Origin: Holothuria scabra
Taxonomy: Eukaryota; Echinodermata; Holothuroidea; Aspidochirotida; Holothuriidae
Reading direction: 5' to 3'
DNA length: 64,000 nt
Assembly (NCBI GenBank): GCA_037179385.1
Contig: CM074185.1
Location: 49,665,000-49,728,999 of the forward strand
Position numbers and translations under genes: made by a program. Below are positions 13,198-24,619 of this stretch, piece after piece. How positions within the stretch are numbered: position 1 is the first letter of the stretch; every line of letters begins with the position of its first letter. The notes under the pieces were generated by a model, which saw only the letters and a list, made by a program, of their open reading frames with translations, was not told the origin of the DNA and did no database searches.

Positions 13198-16100
13198 ATT
13201 AAAATGTATTAATCTGTTTCCACATGTTGTGAAAACAGAAAAGTTTTTTTTTTTTTATCTATTTTTACTATGGCGTAAATCGTTGCTGTTATCTCCATGT
13301 TTTTAACTGCATCTTTGAGAAGGAGAAATACAAGACAAATTTTCTTGTAAAGAAATTTTCGTTATGCTTTGGCTTATTTTTCACATGTGGGACAACTGTA
13401 AACCACTTGGCGTTAAAGATCAGCGTAAATGTATAACTTTTGCCCAAATCTCGTACAAGCACGTAAGGCTATACGGTCCACGTCATGTCCACTTTATTTA
13501 CCAACCGTTCATCACTTGTATTCATTAAGATCGAAAATGAACAATGCTAGGGTTGCAAAGCTTAACAAACGTTTTTAAGTGGGCCAGAGGCGTTGTGCAA
13601 AAATATATTTTGTTGGGGCCTGTGAAAAGTCATGATTTCCCAAAGTACTGGTTAAGCTGATCGTCACCATCAGTTTGGGTGAAGTGTTAAGGAAATTTTG
13701 AGACAATTGCGAACCCTCAGCATGGACGTCACCGGGAGGGGGGCGAACAACCCCCTTTGAAGTTTTTTTTTTTTTTAACAGAAACGTTTAAAGGGTTTAC
13801 GAAAATTGAAAAAAGGATTTCTTCTGCCATTTCAAAGGATAAATTTCTTTGAAGATGTTGAATGCCTTATCTCCCTGCAATTACAGATCGTGTCCACCAA
13901 ATTACTACCTCACCCCTTCCTTTTTGTAAAGCGCCGTCCTCTAGCAAGTCCTATTAGCTATATGTCGCTAGCTACATCTTTTCATAGTATTACACTGATA
14001 TATCTAGTAGAACTTTTCATGAAATACCTTTAAATTATGTCGTTATAATGGATCAATCATTTTTATTGAAATTTTGTTCATTTGTTGAATAAACTGCTTC
14101 ATGTCAGTATAGGATCATTATACCTTAATATTAAAACGAAAGTGCAACTGCGGGGTATTTCAAATCGGCTTTAAATTTCAAAGAAAAAATAATTCCCCAA
14201 GGATGATGTAATTGTTGCAGTAGTCGACTGTTCTCAGCTACACACAGGAAAACCTGTAAAGTAGGATGCTCTGTTTATATTTCCACCCCTAGCTCACTGA
14301 ATGCATACCGTATGCTTGTCTGTGTTAAATCCACCGTTGACTCAACGGTGCAATATGTCAGTTATGTTGCTAATTTGGAGTCGAGTCGGCTTATGAGACA
14401 ATAATAGTTAGACAGATGTGGTTTATTCCTATTTTACCCCCGAAAATGTGTGAAAAACTTCATCTTTATCACTGTTTTTACGTTTGTTGAACCAATCAGA
14501 ATGCAAGTTTGTCACAAACGGACGGTAGAGGAGGTAGAATTTACTTTTTTAATGGAAAAAAATGAAACTTTTTTCTCGGTCTTTACTCTTGAAGGAGAAA
14601 GGGCGAAAGTAAAAAAGAAAGTTTATTGGTAAAATCACAATGTCCACAAATTACTTTGTTGTGCTATATGCCTAGAGCCTGATATCTTAAGTAGTTAAAT
14701 ACAGGCTGTTCAGATTTGAATGTTTCTTCAATTTCTTTGCATTGCACAGTTCAATTTGCTTAAAATTTTTCTATGATTTGTTATTTGAGGTTCGCTATTT
14801 TACCTCCTTAATCTCGAATATTTCATTATGTTCAACGATTTTAAAGGATTTTTGTTCTCGTTATCATTTGCCTCTTTGCTACCATTCCAGTTGGTTCCCT
14901 AAACCCATCACTGGATCCCACGATAGCATCCAACTTTAAAAGAAAAACGTTCTGGTGTCATTGTCATTTTAAGATTGAAAGCTTTCTCCAAGTTGATCCC
15001 CATCCATGGGTTCACATTTTGCTCTGAACCTTCATGAAATAATAATTTTGGCATTACCAAACTATAGAAATATATAAGATAATATCACCGCATTATAGGC
15101 ATTTGAAATGTCTAACTCCACGGAGCTTCCGGAGTTTCGCCCCTGGCCCCACCAGGGGGGCCATCAAGCGGGCGCCTGGACCCGACGCCGTAATGGTCGC
15201 CTGTCGCGCGAGCGTTGCGATAACTTCCTCCTTTTGCCCAAAATATAACCCCCTTTAAAAATGTCTGATGACGCCCATGCTCAGGCAACTGAAAATGTGA
15301 TTCCAGAGTCTTGTGAGTTGAATCCAAGCCGTCGGTTTTTTTTTTTTAAGCTTTCGTTTGCACATAAAAATTTCATTCAAATGAAAGGGGGGGGGGGGGG
15401 GTTAGTCAAATTGCAGAATGACCAGAAAATTACCAGGTCTATCAGGTTAAAGGTGCAACTACCATGAGACGAAATTATTGTTTAAGGTTAGTTAATCTTT
15501 AGGAAGATATGCAAGGTTGTGCCATAAATCAACACTAAGATCGTACCTTTCTTTCCGAAAAACGTATCGAAAATTGTAAGTGGTGTTTGGTGTTTGCTTA
15601 TACTAGCACAACTGCGTATAAGCAACAGGTGCATGCATATGGCCAATCGAAATCTCGAATCAATCACACCTTTATGAAGACATTGTTTAAATGGTGCGGT
15701 TAATCTTTATTGTCTTAGTTTTCAATATCATGACAAGATCACATTTGTGAAGCAATTGTTTCCCAGTAAGCAAATATAGACACTTGTCTTTTAATTTGTT
15801 GGGCTTGTTACAATAACCCCAGAATTGCAACACCTAGATGGTTGGGAGATGGCGCTCTTTCAAAGCAAAGCATACCTTTAACCTTGATAAGCTGGATATA
15901 GAACAACGGCAGCTGCAGTACTTTGTGAGGAACAGTGCAATTGCCAACTTTTATTCAAATGATGGCGCTTGTCAATAATCAGAATGAAACTTCAATAATA
16001 CACAAGCTTACCCAAAATTAAATTTAATATGCTGCCAATCAAAGGGCTTAGCCAATTGAGAGAGTCTGTGGAATACTACAAAAACTGCTGTTTGGAGTGA

Positions 16101-16229
16101 GAGGATTAACCTTTTAATGATAATAATGTCACTGTGAATATTCATGAGCACTAGCTAAAGACATCTATGGACATTTGCTAGGTTCATGTCATCATTAGCC
16201 TAATGTTTAAAGAATAGCACGTTGTCCTT
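13198..16229. other. Non-coding DNA, no gene seen
   Basis: No exon or RNA gene is recognisable. A perfect small palindrome CACCGTTGACTCAACGGTG lies near 14332-14350. A GC-rich patch at 15111-15260 is unlike its surroundings and may be the edge of another element. A T run and a long G run occur at about 15340 and 15388-15401. Confidence 0.5.
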
Positions 16230-17470
16230 TACAATAACTATCAATTGGCGCGGAACGTACAGAAAATTGTTAAGAAAATCTAACCCCTCAAACAGCCGAA
16301 AATGGCATTTCCCAGACTTGTAACTAGAAGTGGAGCAGTCGTTATTGTGAGCTTTCCTTGGAATGAAAGTTTCACTTCAATAGAAAAACCTAACTTGCTA
16401 AGTGATCAGAAAATTACTAGATAAACGGTACTGCTGCAATTAGATGTTGTGGTCTTGTCTCTTTTCAGGGGAATTGCAATATCCACCAAATAGATGAAAT
16501 TTTCTACGTGACTGCCGGAACTCCAGACTAAAAATAATTTTACTCCAACGTATTTGAAAACATGTCACGTTACAAGGCAGCTTCAAGTGAATTTTCAGTC
16601 AGACTTAGGGAGACATAAACATAGGGCAAACAAACATTAGGCAAACATAGTCACGCTACTGTTTATTAATACGTGTAGCTCAAAACGGCCTGGCCGATTT
16701 TCATTACCGTTGTTAGAATTCGGTTGCCACGGCGGGCCAGATGGCACACAATTGGGCACTCGTCCCTTTTTGCAAGAAAAAATCGGAATTAGTTTCCTTG
16801 AAGAATATGGTCTTCTAGTAAGCTGGTAAATCAAGAAGATAGTCGGAGTGACTGAAGTTATCATGCCCACGTCTTTTACTGTGGGCATGTAAATGAAGGC
16901 TGCCCGACGAAATTGGATTTTCTCAGCAACAGGGTGAGGGAATCTCCCCCGACGGGGGCATGACCTTGCCCGCACGGTTTGAAGATGGGATGAGGGATAG
17001 AAGAGCTAGTAAGAAGTAATTAAAACCCACAAATATGCATGAAAATAGGGTTACAAAAGAAAGAAATTAATTCATAAAGAAATAAAAAAAAAAAACAGTT
17101 TATTGTCATCCCCCAGTAACTTCAGTCCTTTACGTTTTCCATTTTAGGTCTCCCGCAAAAATGCCATCGTTCCCCGACGACTGATGAGATAGGACAAGGT
17201 GCATGAAATGAGGTATAACAGAGCAAAAGAGGAGAGATTGAAAATCGATTTAAATATGCATTAAAATATCATTACAAAACAAAAAATGTGTTCAAGATCA
17301 CCCATCTAGTAACTTCAGTTCTTTTCGGTTCTTTTAATTAATTCTTTTTTATTATTTTCAGGCCTCTCCGACGAAACCGCCGACCTCCCCCCACGGGGGG
17401 GGGGGGGGGCAGTGTTCCCGACGGGGGCCACCCTCCACCCTGCTGGCCCCCGCTGGCCGAAGCGTTTGTG
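16230..17470. repeat. Dispersed element of the GCGGAGCG-module family, copy A
   Basis: The same block order recurs at 19820-21590 and 46590-47290: TTGGCGCGGA(G/A)CGTAC, AGCCG(G/A)AAATGGCATTTCCCAG, AAGTGATCAGAAAAT, a TTCAATTGCAAGGTCCAC-type block (clear in copies B and C), TGAATTTTCAGTCA, ACGGCCTG(G/A)CCGAT and CAGATGGCA. It ends in GACGG-type words and a run of about 17 G (17394-17410). Frames inside (for example 112 aa at 16637-16975, minus) have no domain. The terminal repeats of this copy are not resolved. Confidence 0.6.
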
Positions 17471-18660
17471 AAAATGCAGGGTTGGGGTGTATGACGCAAT
17501 CCAAAACGATTCACTAAGTGGCGTATTTAAAGTTCGTAGATACAGCATGACGTACCTACGTACTCGGTCAGCCGTTCATAGCAGGGAGTTGAAACATCTG
17601 TTGCAACTCCTTGTTCATAGATAGCTTACAGGGGGTACTACAGTACGTGAGGGAATAACATTTACACGAAAGATGGTTGATGAGGTGATTTGGGTGATGA
17701 AGCATTGAAGTGATTTCAAGTTTAGAAATGTCAACTTTTTATTGATTATTTTTTATTTTTGTCAGGGTGTAGGGCAAGAGGAAGAAGTGACCCCATATTT
17801 CTTAGCATGGTGACTCACATGCACGATTGGCGAACTTTTTTGTATGCCTAGTGAACCATTAAATAACTCATTACATGTGTAAGAATATTCATTATTGGGT
17901 GATATATTCTACTTTCGATCGATTGTAACGGATGGAGAAGGTACCTATGAATGTTAGGGGTGACACTTTACTCTTCACAACTTTTTCTGTCTTTGATCCA
18001 AAATGGTGATATAAGGTAGTGGTAAAAGTTTGAAGTGACCTTACTTTTAGAAGTTCTATTAAATGTGCGTATGATGTTAGCATGACATCCACTTTTTTGT
18101 CACATGTAGCATACGGGGCCTTTCTCATATTACTTACCTATACAAGCTAATTAATGATGCCGAAAAAGCAACAGAAACGTCTACACAGAGTTTCACGATA
18201 GTGTGTCCTTTACGCGGTCTAGATCAGTAAGGACTAAGAGCCTTCGTTATGTTTTTTAAAACCTTTATGAGCCCGAGTAAGTTGCATTCGATTATCAGTT
18301 CAAGCTTAACAGCCTGGAAGAGGTTGCAAAAGTAAGATGTGTTCTTGTTGGACGATGCCTGTATCGGAAAGTCACAGTCGTTGCAGACAGGTATTCTTTG
18401 AGAGTTGTTTCTTTTTCGTGATTTTACTGGGTGAAATGGTTTGTCATTCCTCATTTTTGGAAAGAAGGACATCTCCAAATTCCCCTCCCTATAAACTTTT
18501 CAAATTAATGAAAACAAAAGCTGTAATGAATTATGCCCTAGATAAGAGTTTGAAATATAGAATGCTCACTTCACGACTTCATTCATTGAAATCGTACAGT
18601 TTTGTTGTGACATAATTCAAGGTTGTACCGTAGCCCAACTATGACCGAATGCGGGGTAAA
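17471..18660. other. Non-coding DNA, no gene seen
   Basis: Short overlapping frames (78-92 aa) lie on both strands around 17890-18615 but none shows a domain, splice-site pair or composition change. I see nothing else. Confidence 0.4.
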
Positions 18661-21591
18661 CAGTGGTGGTGCCAGAATGTAAAACGTTGAGGGGCACACT
18701 AAGGGCTAAGGATAATGTTGAGGGAAAAATTTCGGTCGCAGCACGAAAAGAGCCCATAGCGTCCGTTTCTGGGGGCTGGGGTCCAGGGGGAAACCCCTGA
18801 GGCTTTGAGGTTTTGGCATATCTCTGAAAGAAAAATCAAGTCTCTGGAGAGGTTTTTAATTTATTTTTTTCTATTAACCTAACTCCCAGTTGACCTAAGT
18901 TGGGGGACGGGAGGAATAAAGTAAACTCTGGGGGAAATTCCCCGTCTTTCCCCCTCCCCGTAGGGTCGCTGCTGGTAAAAAGGCTTGGGAAGTGACATTT
19001 CCAGCAATCTGGGTGGTATTTTATGCTACAATTTTCTCTCGTCAGCCGCTGGGTTGGCCCGGAACACTAGTAGCATACTCCCTAACTCTACCGAAGGGTT
19101 GCGGATTTCACGATGTAAAGTGAACCTGAATCGGGGTCACCACAAAACTTTTTTGAACGAAGATTTGAAAATTAACAGTTTATCATATTGAAGAAATTTT
19201 TGAATTTTATGAATAAATTTGCTTTTTGGGGAAGGTTTCAATGAAACTTTTGGGCTTTTTGTTCAATGATATGCCTGTCAAGAGCAATTGTCGGAGTGAT
19301 TAAGAGCGTTAAATTGGGTGTTTTATTGTACGGAGTATCCATCGAAATGAAAAAAGTTTATCTTTTTTGACAAATATTACAGAATCTGAAGTTTATTTTG
19401 GTGGAACTGTAATTTTATGACAGATTTGGGGGGGGGGGGTTATGGAAGAATCTGACCCTCTTATGAGAAAATTCAAGACTGGGGGGGGGGATGATTTGTA
19501 GTTTTGTTGGGGTTTCTGAATTAAATCATTGAAACATGAAGACATGGCGACCCCATGGAGACAGAATAGTCTATTTTTTTCTGAAAAATGAAATCCTGCC
19601 CAAAAAACTTATTAGAAGTGCACAGAAATTTTTGAAAAAATTGAAACCCCAGACAGCCGGAACTGGCATTTACCAGGCTCGTAACCAGAAACACAGTAGT
19701 CTTTATTTCAGCTTTTTCCGCTTTAAAATTTTCACTTCATATTTTCCTCAAACGAAGAATAAGTTGCAAACATGAATTGTTCTGCTGAGTAATCTGTTCG
19801 ACCATAACACTATCAAAGGGGAGCGCCACCATAACTTGGCGCGGAGAGTAGGGAAAATTTTGAAAAAATCTTACCCGCAGACAGCTGGAAATGGCATTTT
19901 CCAGACTTGAAAATAGAAATGAAGAAGTCGTTATTTAAAAAATTTTCACTTCAATAAAAAAACCCAACTTGCTATGTGATCAGAAAATGACCAGATATAC
20001 CGCTACAATTAAATGAAATGGTCTTGTCTTTTTCTCGGGGGAAAATCAGTAACCGAATTAAAAACATACCATTTTTTTACTCTTTTGAGACTCCTCGTTG
20101 TATTCAATTGCAAGGTCCACTAAATTTATGTTATTTTCTATGTGACTATCGGAACTCCCGACAAAATTCTGTTACGGCTTGGTCGCAATTCAAACCAATA
20201 ACAGCGAAAGACCACAGAAGAGCGAGATTAAAATCAACAACTTAATTATTATTCACCTCTTACTTCCTTAAATTTACAACAATTAATCTTAAGTCTACTC
20301 ACAATCTTTTACAGCTTAAGGTATCACTCTTTGTCCAAGGGGTAGTGTTGTTAGCGTCGATTGTACAGCAGCACAGCGTAGGACTCGGTTCCGCGAAGGC
20401 AGGATGAAGACTATAGTGATCGGTAAATGGCGACACAATTACAACGTTAAGCGGCAAAGCAGGCGTCTGGTCTCTGTATTATCTGTGTATCTTCTGTTCT
20501 CTTCTCTATCTTGTCACAGTTCTGGCATGACGTTTTATACGCCTGGTAGTTCTTCCAGAAAAGTCTGAAACTTACTCTTATGGAAACGTCTCGTTTGATC
20601 TCGTACAAAACAAACAGCGAACGTTCTGGGCTCAGTAACCCATAACCACAAGTTGGCTATTAGTAGGCCATTACATCATACAGTAGTTTCCAGTAGGTGA
20701 TCGTACATTCTCGTAACTGTGCGAATGTTCTCTGGGGTTACCCGTTGAATATGCTCGAGAGACAACACCGATGCTAGCACTTTCTAGAACTTTTCACTCG
20801 CTCGTCCGAGGATTCAATCTGGTTGATGTCGTCTCGTAACAATGTCACGAAACAACAAGGTGGCTTCAAATGAATTTTCAGTCATACTAATCAGTAGACA
20901 TTCTCGCACTTCTGTTCATCATGATCTATAACTGGGAACGGCCTGACCGATTGTCATTGCCGTTGTTCGATTCGGCTGTCGGGGCAGGACAGATGGCAAA
21001 CCATTTGGGCACTGCATGCACCTGAACAACTTCTAGTCCGTTTTGTAAGGAAAACTAGTAAAGCAAAATCAAGAAGATCGTCCTGGGACTAGAGTTTATC
21101 GGGCTTACATCTTTTATCGTAGGCCTATAGATGATGGCTCCCCGAGGAAACTGGATCTTCTCAACGAAAGGGGAAGGGCGGCCTTCCCCGACGGCGGCGT
21201 GGCCCCTGGTCCCCCTGGTGCCACCCTTGGTTACGTCTGCACGTGAAATTTCCAGGTCCTTAACACAAGTCTTGGTAATAGGGGACCTTGTACGCACGGT
21301 TTACATGGTTCAAGGTACAGGTAATGAGTTTTAACAAAGCTATGAACTATGGGCTATGAGAAGTAATTGAAAATTGATTCCTACATGTATTAAAATAGTG
21401 TTATATAAAAGGAGAAATATGTTCAAGGTCATCCACCCAGTAATTTCAGTCCTCGAGGATTTTTCTTTATAATTTTTTAAATTTGTTTATTCTTCCCCGA
21501 CGAAACCACCGACCTTCCCCGACGGGGGGGGGGGGGGGTAGTGTTCCCCGACGGGGGGCATGCCCCCCCCCCCCCCCTGGCGCCACCCCTG
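18661..21591. mobile_element. Composite hAT-like element, copy B of the GCGGAGCG-module family
   Basis: The left end CAGTGGTGGTGCCAGA and the right end CCTGGCGCCACCCCTG (minus strand CAGGGGTGGCGCCAGG) form an imperfect 16-bp inverted repeat. I find no matching 8-bp duplication, so the pairing is tentative. Inside are the module at about 19820-19850, the same internal blocks as copy A, several runs of 10 or more G or C (19429, 19482, 21526, 21565) and an LTR-like insertion listed separately. No transposase is visible. Confidence 0.45.
20170..20841. mobile_element. Solo-LTR candidate, 672 bp
   Basis: This block interrupts copy B relative to copy A: the sequence before it (GGAACTCCCGACAAAATTC) and after it (ATGTCACG...TGAATTTTCAGTCA) is adjacent in copy A at about 16515-16600. 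It begins TGTTACGG and ends TCGTAACA, the TG...CA ends with short inverted repeat expected of an LTR. Flanks AATTC and ATGTC agree at only 3 of 5 positions, so the target duplication is weak. It shares the TGTTA..TAACA style, but not obvious internal sequence, with the LTR at 59142. Confidence 0.45.
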
Positions 21592-22889
21592 CCAACTGTC
21601 CACCCTGAACTCCCGTTTGAACTCATTTTTAGAAGTTTGATTTCCAGTAAATAAAAAATTCAGTTTTTTTCACACCACAAAAAAATTAAAGTCTTTATTT
21701 CCTGTATTTTTTTCTTCTCTTTTTTTTTCAAATTTTGAAGTTAGTCCGTTAGATGGAGTGTTACATTTTGAAGGCCAATAAGGCCATAATGAAATAATGC
21801 TAACTAAGTTAGGGTAGTGTATACGTTTCCATCCAGAAGTAATGTGTGATGTAAGTTTCCTTTAATAGTTAATGGTCAAAAGTTGAGAGAAGGTAAGGGA
21901 TATTCCCTTCAAACTACCAAATCGCCTTTCTTTTGTTCCCTGAGACAATTGTTTTGATTGTCGGCAATTAGGAATAGCTTGTAGGTGAAGGTTGTTGGAA
22001 AGTCACTGCTCATTGCCTGTAAACTTGTATCTGGTGAGAAAGTCGACCTTCTCTTTAATAGCTTGACAGCTGAAGTAAAATAGCTTTAACGTATGTATGT
22101 TTTCCTTTCGTCACTCCTCGCCAGAGAGTAAAGTGGACATTGGAGTTTTGTCATAACATACTTAAATAAATGGGGTGGGGACCACCTTGTTTTTGCACGG
22201 ACACTCTCAAGAGTGGGCGTCGGTTGATGGAAGTTTTATTGTGTACTTTACAATAAAGTTCATCAAGAGGGTTATAAGAGGAATGTTCCCCTAAAATGAC
22301 GTATTGGATTTATTTCAGTAAATGATACGTTTTCAAAATGAACACAGTAAAAGGGTGAGTCCCTTCACTTTTTGAATATAAAAAGCTAATAATGCGCTCG
22401 CCTTAAGATACTTACGGAAGGGTTGATATATATAGTTCGATCCTTTTAAAAGGGCTTTTATTTGAACCTACTACCCTTCGTTTCGATACAGCGGGGGTAT
22501 TATGTGATAGAGTTTTCTTAACTGGTCTTTGGGCTAAAAATGGCCGTAATTCATCCCTGCATGGAAGCCTCCAAATTCCATCTAAACCCACCTTAAAGTT
22601 GCTTTAATATTTTTGCCTTTTCAAGGAATTCAAATTGGTGACATATTTTAGACATTTACATAATTAGTCTTGAAGGATTACCAATGATAATTTCATCATT
22701 GACTTTTATCATTCAATGCAACACTCTTTAGTTGAACCCTCCCCGTGCCTTGCATGGTTACCTGTTTGGATTGTAACATTTCTATGTAGGCTTTTATGTA
22801 AGACCTTTCTAACATAATTATCCTAAAATATGTCACCTCATTTAAATGCTATGTAGCACTACTTCTATCAAATTGCCCACAAGATAGTA
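21592..22889. other. Non-coding DNA, no gene seen
   Basis: AT-rich DNA without recognisable exons, RNA genes or terminal repeats. Confidence 0.5.
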
Positions 22890-22894
22890 AGTTA

Positions 22895-23032
22895 GTTCGT
22901 TAGTTAGCTAGATGGAGTTTTACAGCCCAGTTCCAACCAATAGGTTCAAGTCGAGGCGGCCACGGTTTTTTTCCAGTTGTGGCTCACTGGTTTGTTTTCC
23001 CTGCTCCGCCATTGTGTATGCTGAGCACCAAG
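22895..23032 (+). mobile_element. tRNA-derived SINE-like fragment
   Basis: A pol III A-box-like TAGCTAGATGG (22905-22915) is followed at the expected distance by a B-box-like GGTTCAAGTCG (22943-22953). Downstream, GCCATTGTG and a GCTGAGCACCAAG word also occur in the minus-strand fragment at 24353-24600 (there as GCCATTGTG then CTTGGTGCTCAGC). Promoter box order and the shared 3' body suggest a SINE family. The cloverleaf is not intact, so it is not a tRNA gene. Confidence 0.4.
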
Positions 23033-23400
23033 GGCGGATATATGGAAATTTGTTTGGGGGGGGGGGGCAAAGTCAACTAGTGAAAAGACGTCTCACGTAG
23101 TATCAGGAGATGTCGTGCAAAATTTGGGGGGGGGGGGAAGGGGCATGAGAAGTGGTGACTGACCATCCGAAAGGCTATCTAAGCGGAGCGCCACCATCAG
23201 TTGGCGCGGAGCGCAGAGAATATTTCGAAAAATCGCAACGTCTCAGATAGCCGGAAACTGCATTTGCCAGACTTGTAAGTAGAATTTAAGCAGTCGTTAT
23301 TTTGAGCTTTTCTTTGCAGTAAAATCTTCATTTTAATAAAAAGAAAATGATCAAATTGCAAAATGAATTACCAGATAAAATGTACTGGATCCTTTACAGG
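23033..23400. repeat. GCGGAGCG-module repeat with G runs
   Basis: Starts AAGGGCGGATATATGG, resembling the GGGCGGATCC-type hAT ends elsewhere here. It then carries G runs at about 23055-23067 and 23127-23138, the module GCGGAGCGCCACCATCAGTT (about 23184-23203) and AGCCGGAAACTGCATTTGCCAG. No right terminus was found, so it is a truncated relative of the elements at 16230 and 37068. Confidence 0.5.
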
Positions 23401-23479
23401 ACGATGTAACATTTTATCATTTTCTTTGTCGCAAAGTAGGATCGTCATAAAAAAAATGGACCAGAACCAATTTTTGTTT

Positions 23480-24050
23480 AATATGTTTAAGACGAACATA
23501 TTCTAAGCGCTCTGGTGAAGTTTTCATTCATTTCCCATGTTCGGTTCTCAAGATATTAACAATTGAGTTTACATATTTTCTACAAAAAGAGACTTGAACC
23601 AAGCAGGTGGGATGTCATGTATTCGTATAATGGTACAATGTTTTGTTGTGTTTTGCATTTTATTTATTTTTGATCCTGCTGTCGGTTTGACCCTTGAATT
23701 GATTAAGGATGCTGTCTTGCCCCTAAGGCTCATTAAGTTTTTGAACTTTCATTGCTCGGGATGCACTAATTGTGGTAACAACATATCACAGTTGTAAGTT
23801 GTATAAATATGGTCTTAAATTTTCGAGAAAAACAACTAAACGTTGTCCATCAATGTGAACACATGACATCACGCCTACTTGTTGCAAGTTCACTCTCTGT
23901 AGAAAATATGTCAACTTCAATTCTAATATCTGGATAACCAAACATGAAAAATGAGTAAAAATTTCACCAGTAAGTTATGCCTAGAATATGTTCCTCTTCA
24001 AAATATTTGAATCTGGACATTTTTGTTTAAAGGAGCTGCACACCCTCCTA
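23480..24050. repeat. Dispersed repeat, partner of 6290-6860
   Basis: Landmarks match the earlier copy in order (CTGGTGAAGTTTTCATTCA, GTTCTCAAGATAT, ACATGACATCAC, GCAAGTTCACT, AAAATTTCACCA, and a terminal TTTAAAGGAGC). It is old, non-coding and of uncertain class. Confidence 0.4.
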
Positions 24051-24133
24051 AAAATAAATTGAAATCATGACTTTTCGAATTATATTAATTCATATGACCA
24101 GTGGTCAAATAAGCCTGTAAACCTGAACGGCCC

Positions 24134-24212
24134 GCACAGAAGCGTTGATAGCGCTACCAGCACCAACAACAGTACTGATTCAGTACTGGTAGCGCTATCA
24201 ACGCTCCTGTGC
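24134..24212. repeat. Long near-perfect hairpin
   Basis: The arms GCACAGAAGCGTTGATAGCG (continuing CTACCAG) and CTGGTAGCGCTATCAACGCT (continuing CCTGTGC) pair over 27 bases with one mismatch. The loop itself holds AGTACTGATTCAGTACT, a second palindrome. A transcript would form a strong stem. It could be a small foldback element, a microRNA-like precursor or a fragment of a larger inverted repeat; the sequence does not decide. Confidence 0.85.
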
Positions 24213-24352
24213 GTCGGGTACTGGGCTAAAGATTTAATACAATTACGAACTTCATCCTTGACAGTTATACGAATTCGTTTATACTTTATAAATAATACAT
24301 GACATTTGTATGAGATAGAAGGGTGGGACAGTTTGCCTAGATTAAGAAAGGG

Positions 24353-24600
24353 CTACGTTTTATTCCTGTCATATCGAATAACGTTATTTTTGGAAAACTG
24401 AAGGCCATGCTTTGGAAAAGATTTGGGGACAAGTGTTAATGCTGAGCACCAAGCACAATGGCAGAAGGTTCCATTTTTAAAGTCTTCGGTACGACCCGGC
24501 TTGGACTCGAACTCCGGACCTCCCGACTGCAAATTGCCTAAGAGGATTGCCAGATACTCATGTGTTTTAGAGTCATTGCTATTAGAACACAAATATTTTT
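24353..24600 (-). mobile_element. tRNA-derived SINE-like fragment (minus strand)
   Basis: On the minus strand a CTGGCAATCCTCT A-box-like word (24541-24553) precedes a GAGTTCGAGTCC B-box (24503-24514). Then come GGGTCGTACC and the body GCCATTGTGCTTGGTGCTCA shared with the 22895 fragment. This looks like a SINE with a tRNA-like head. The acceptor stem cannot be closed, so it is not a working tRNA gene. Confidence 0.5.
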
Positions 24601-24619
24601 CAAAGCGTTTCTTCTGAAC

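Noticed and set aside
16637..16975. 112-aa minus-strand frame
   Set aside because: Lies within a dispersed repeat; the diverged copy at 20930-21300 does not preserve the frame.
24353..24600. A true tRNA gene
   Set aside because: B-box-like word is present but acceptor and anticodon stems cannot be closed; better explained as a SINE.
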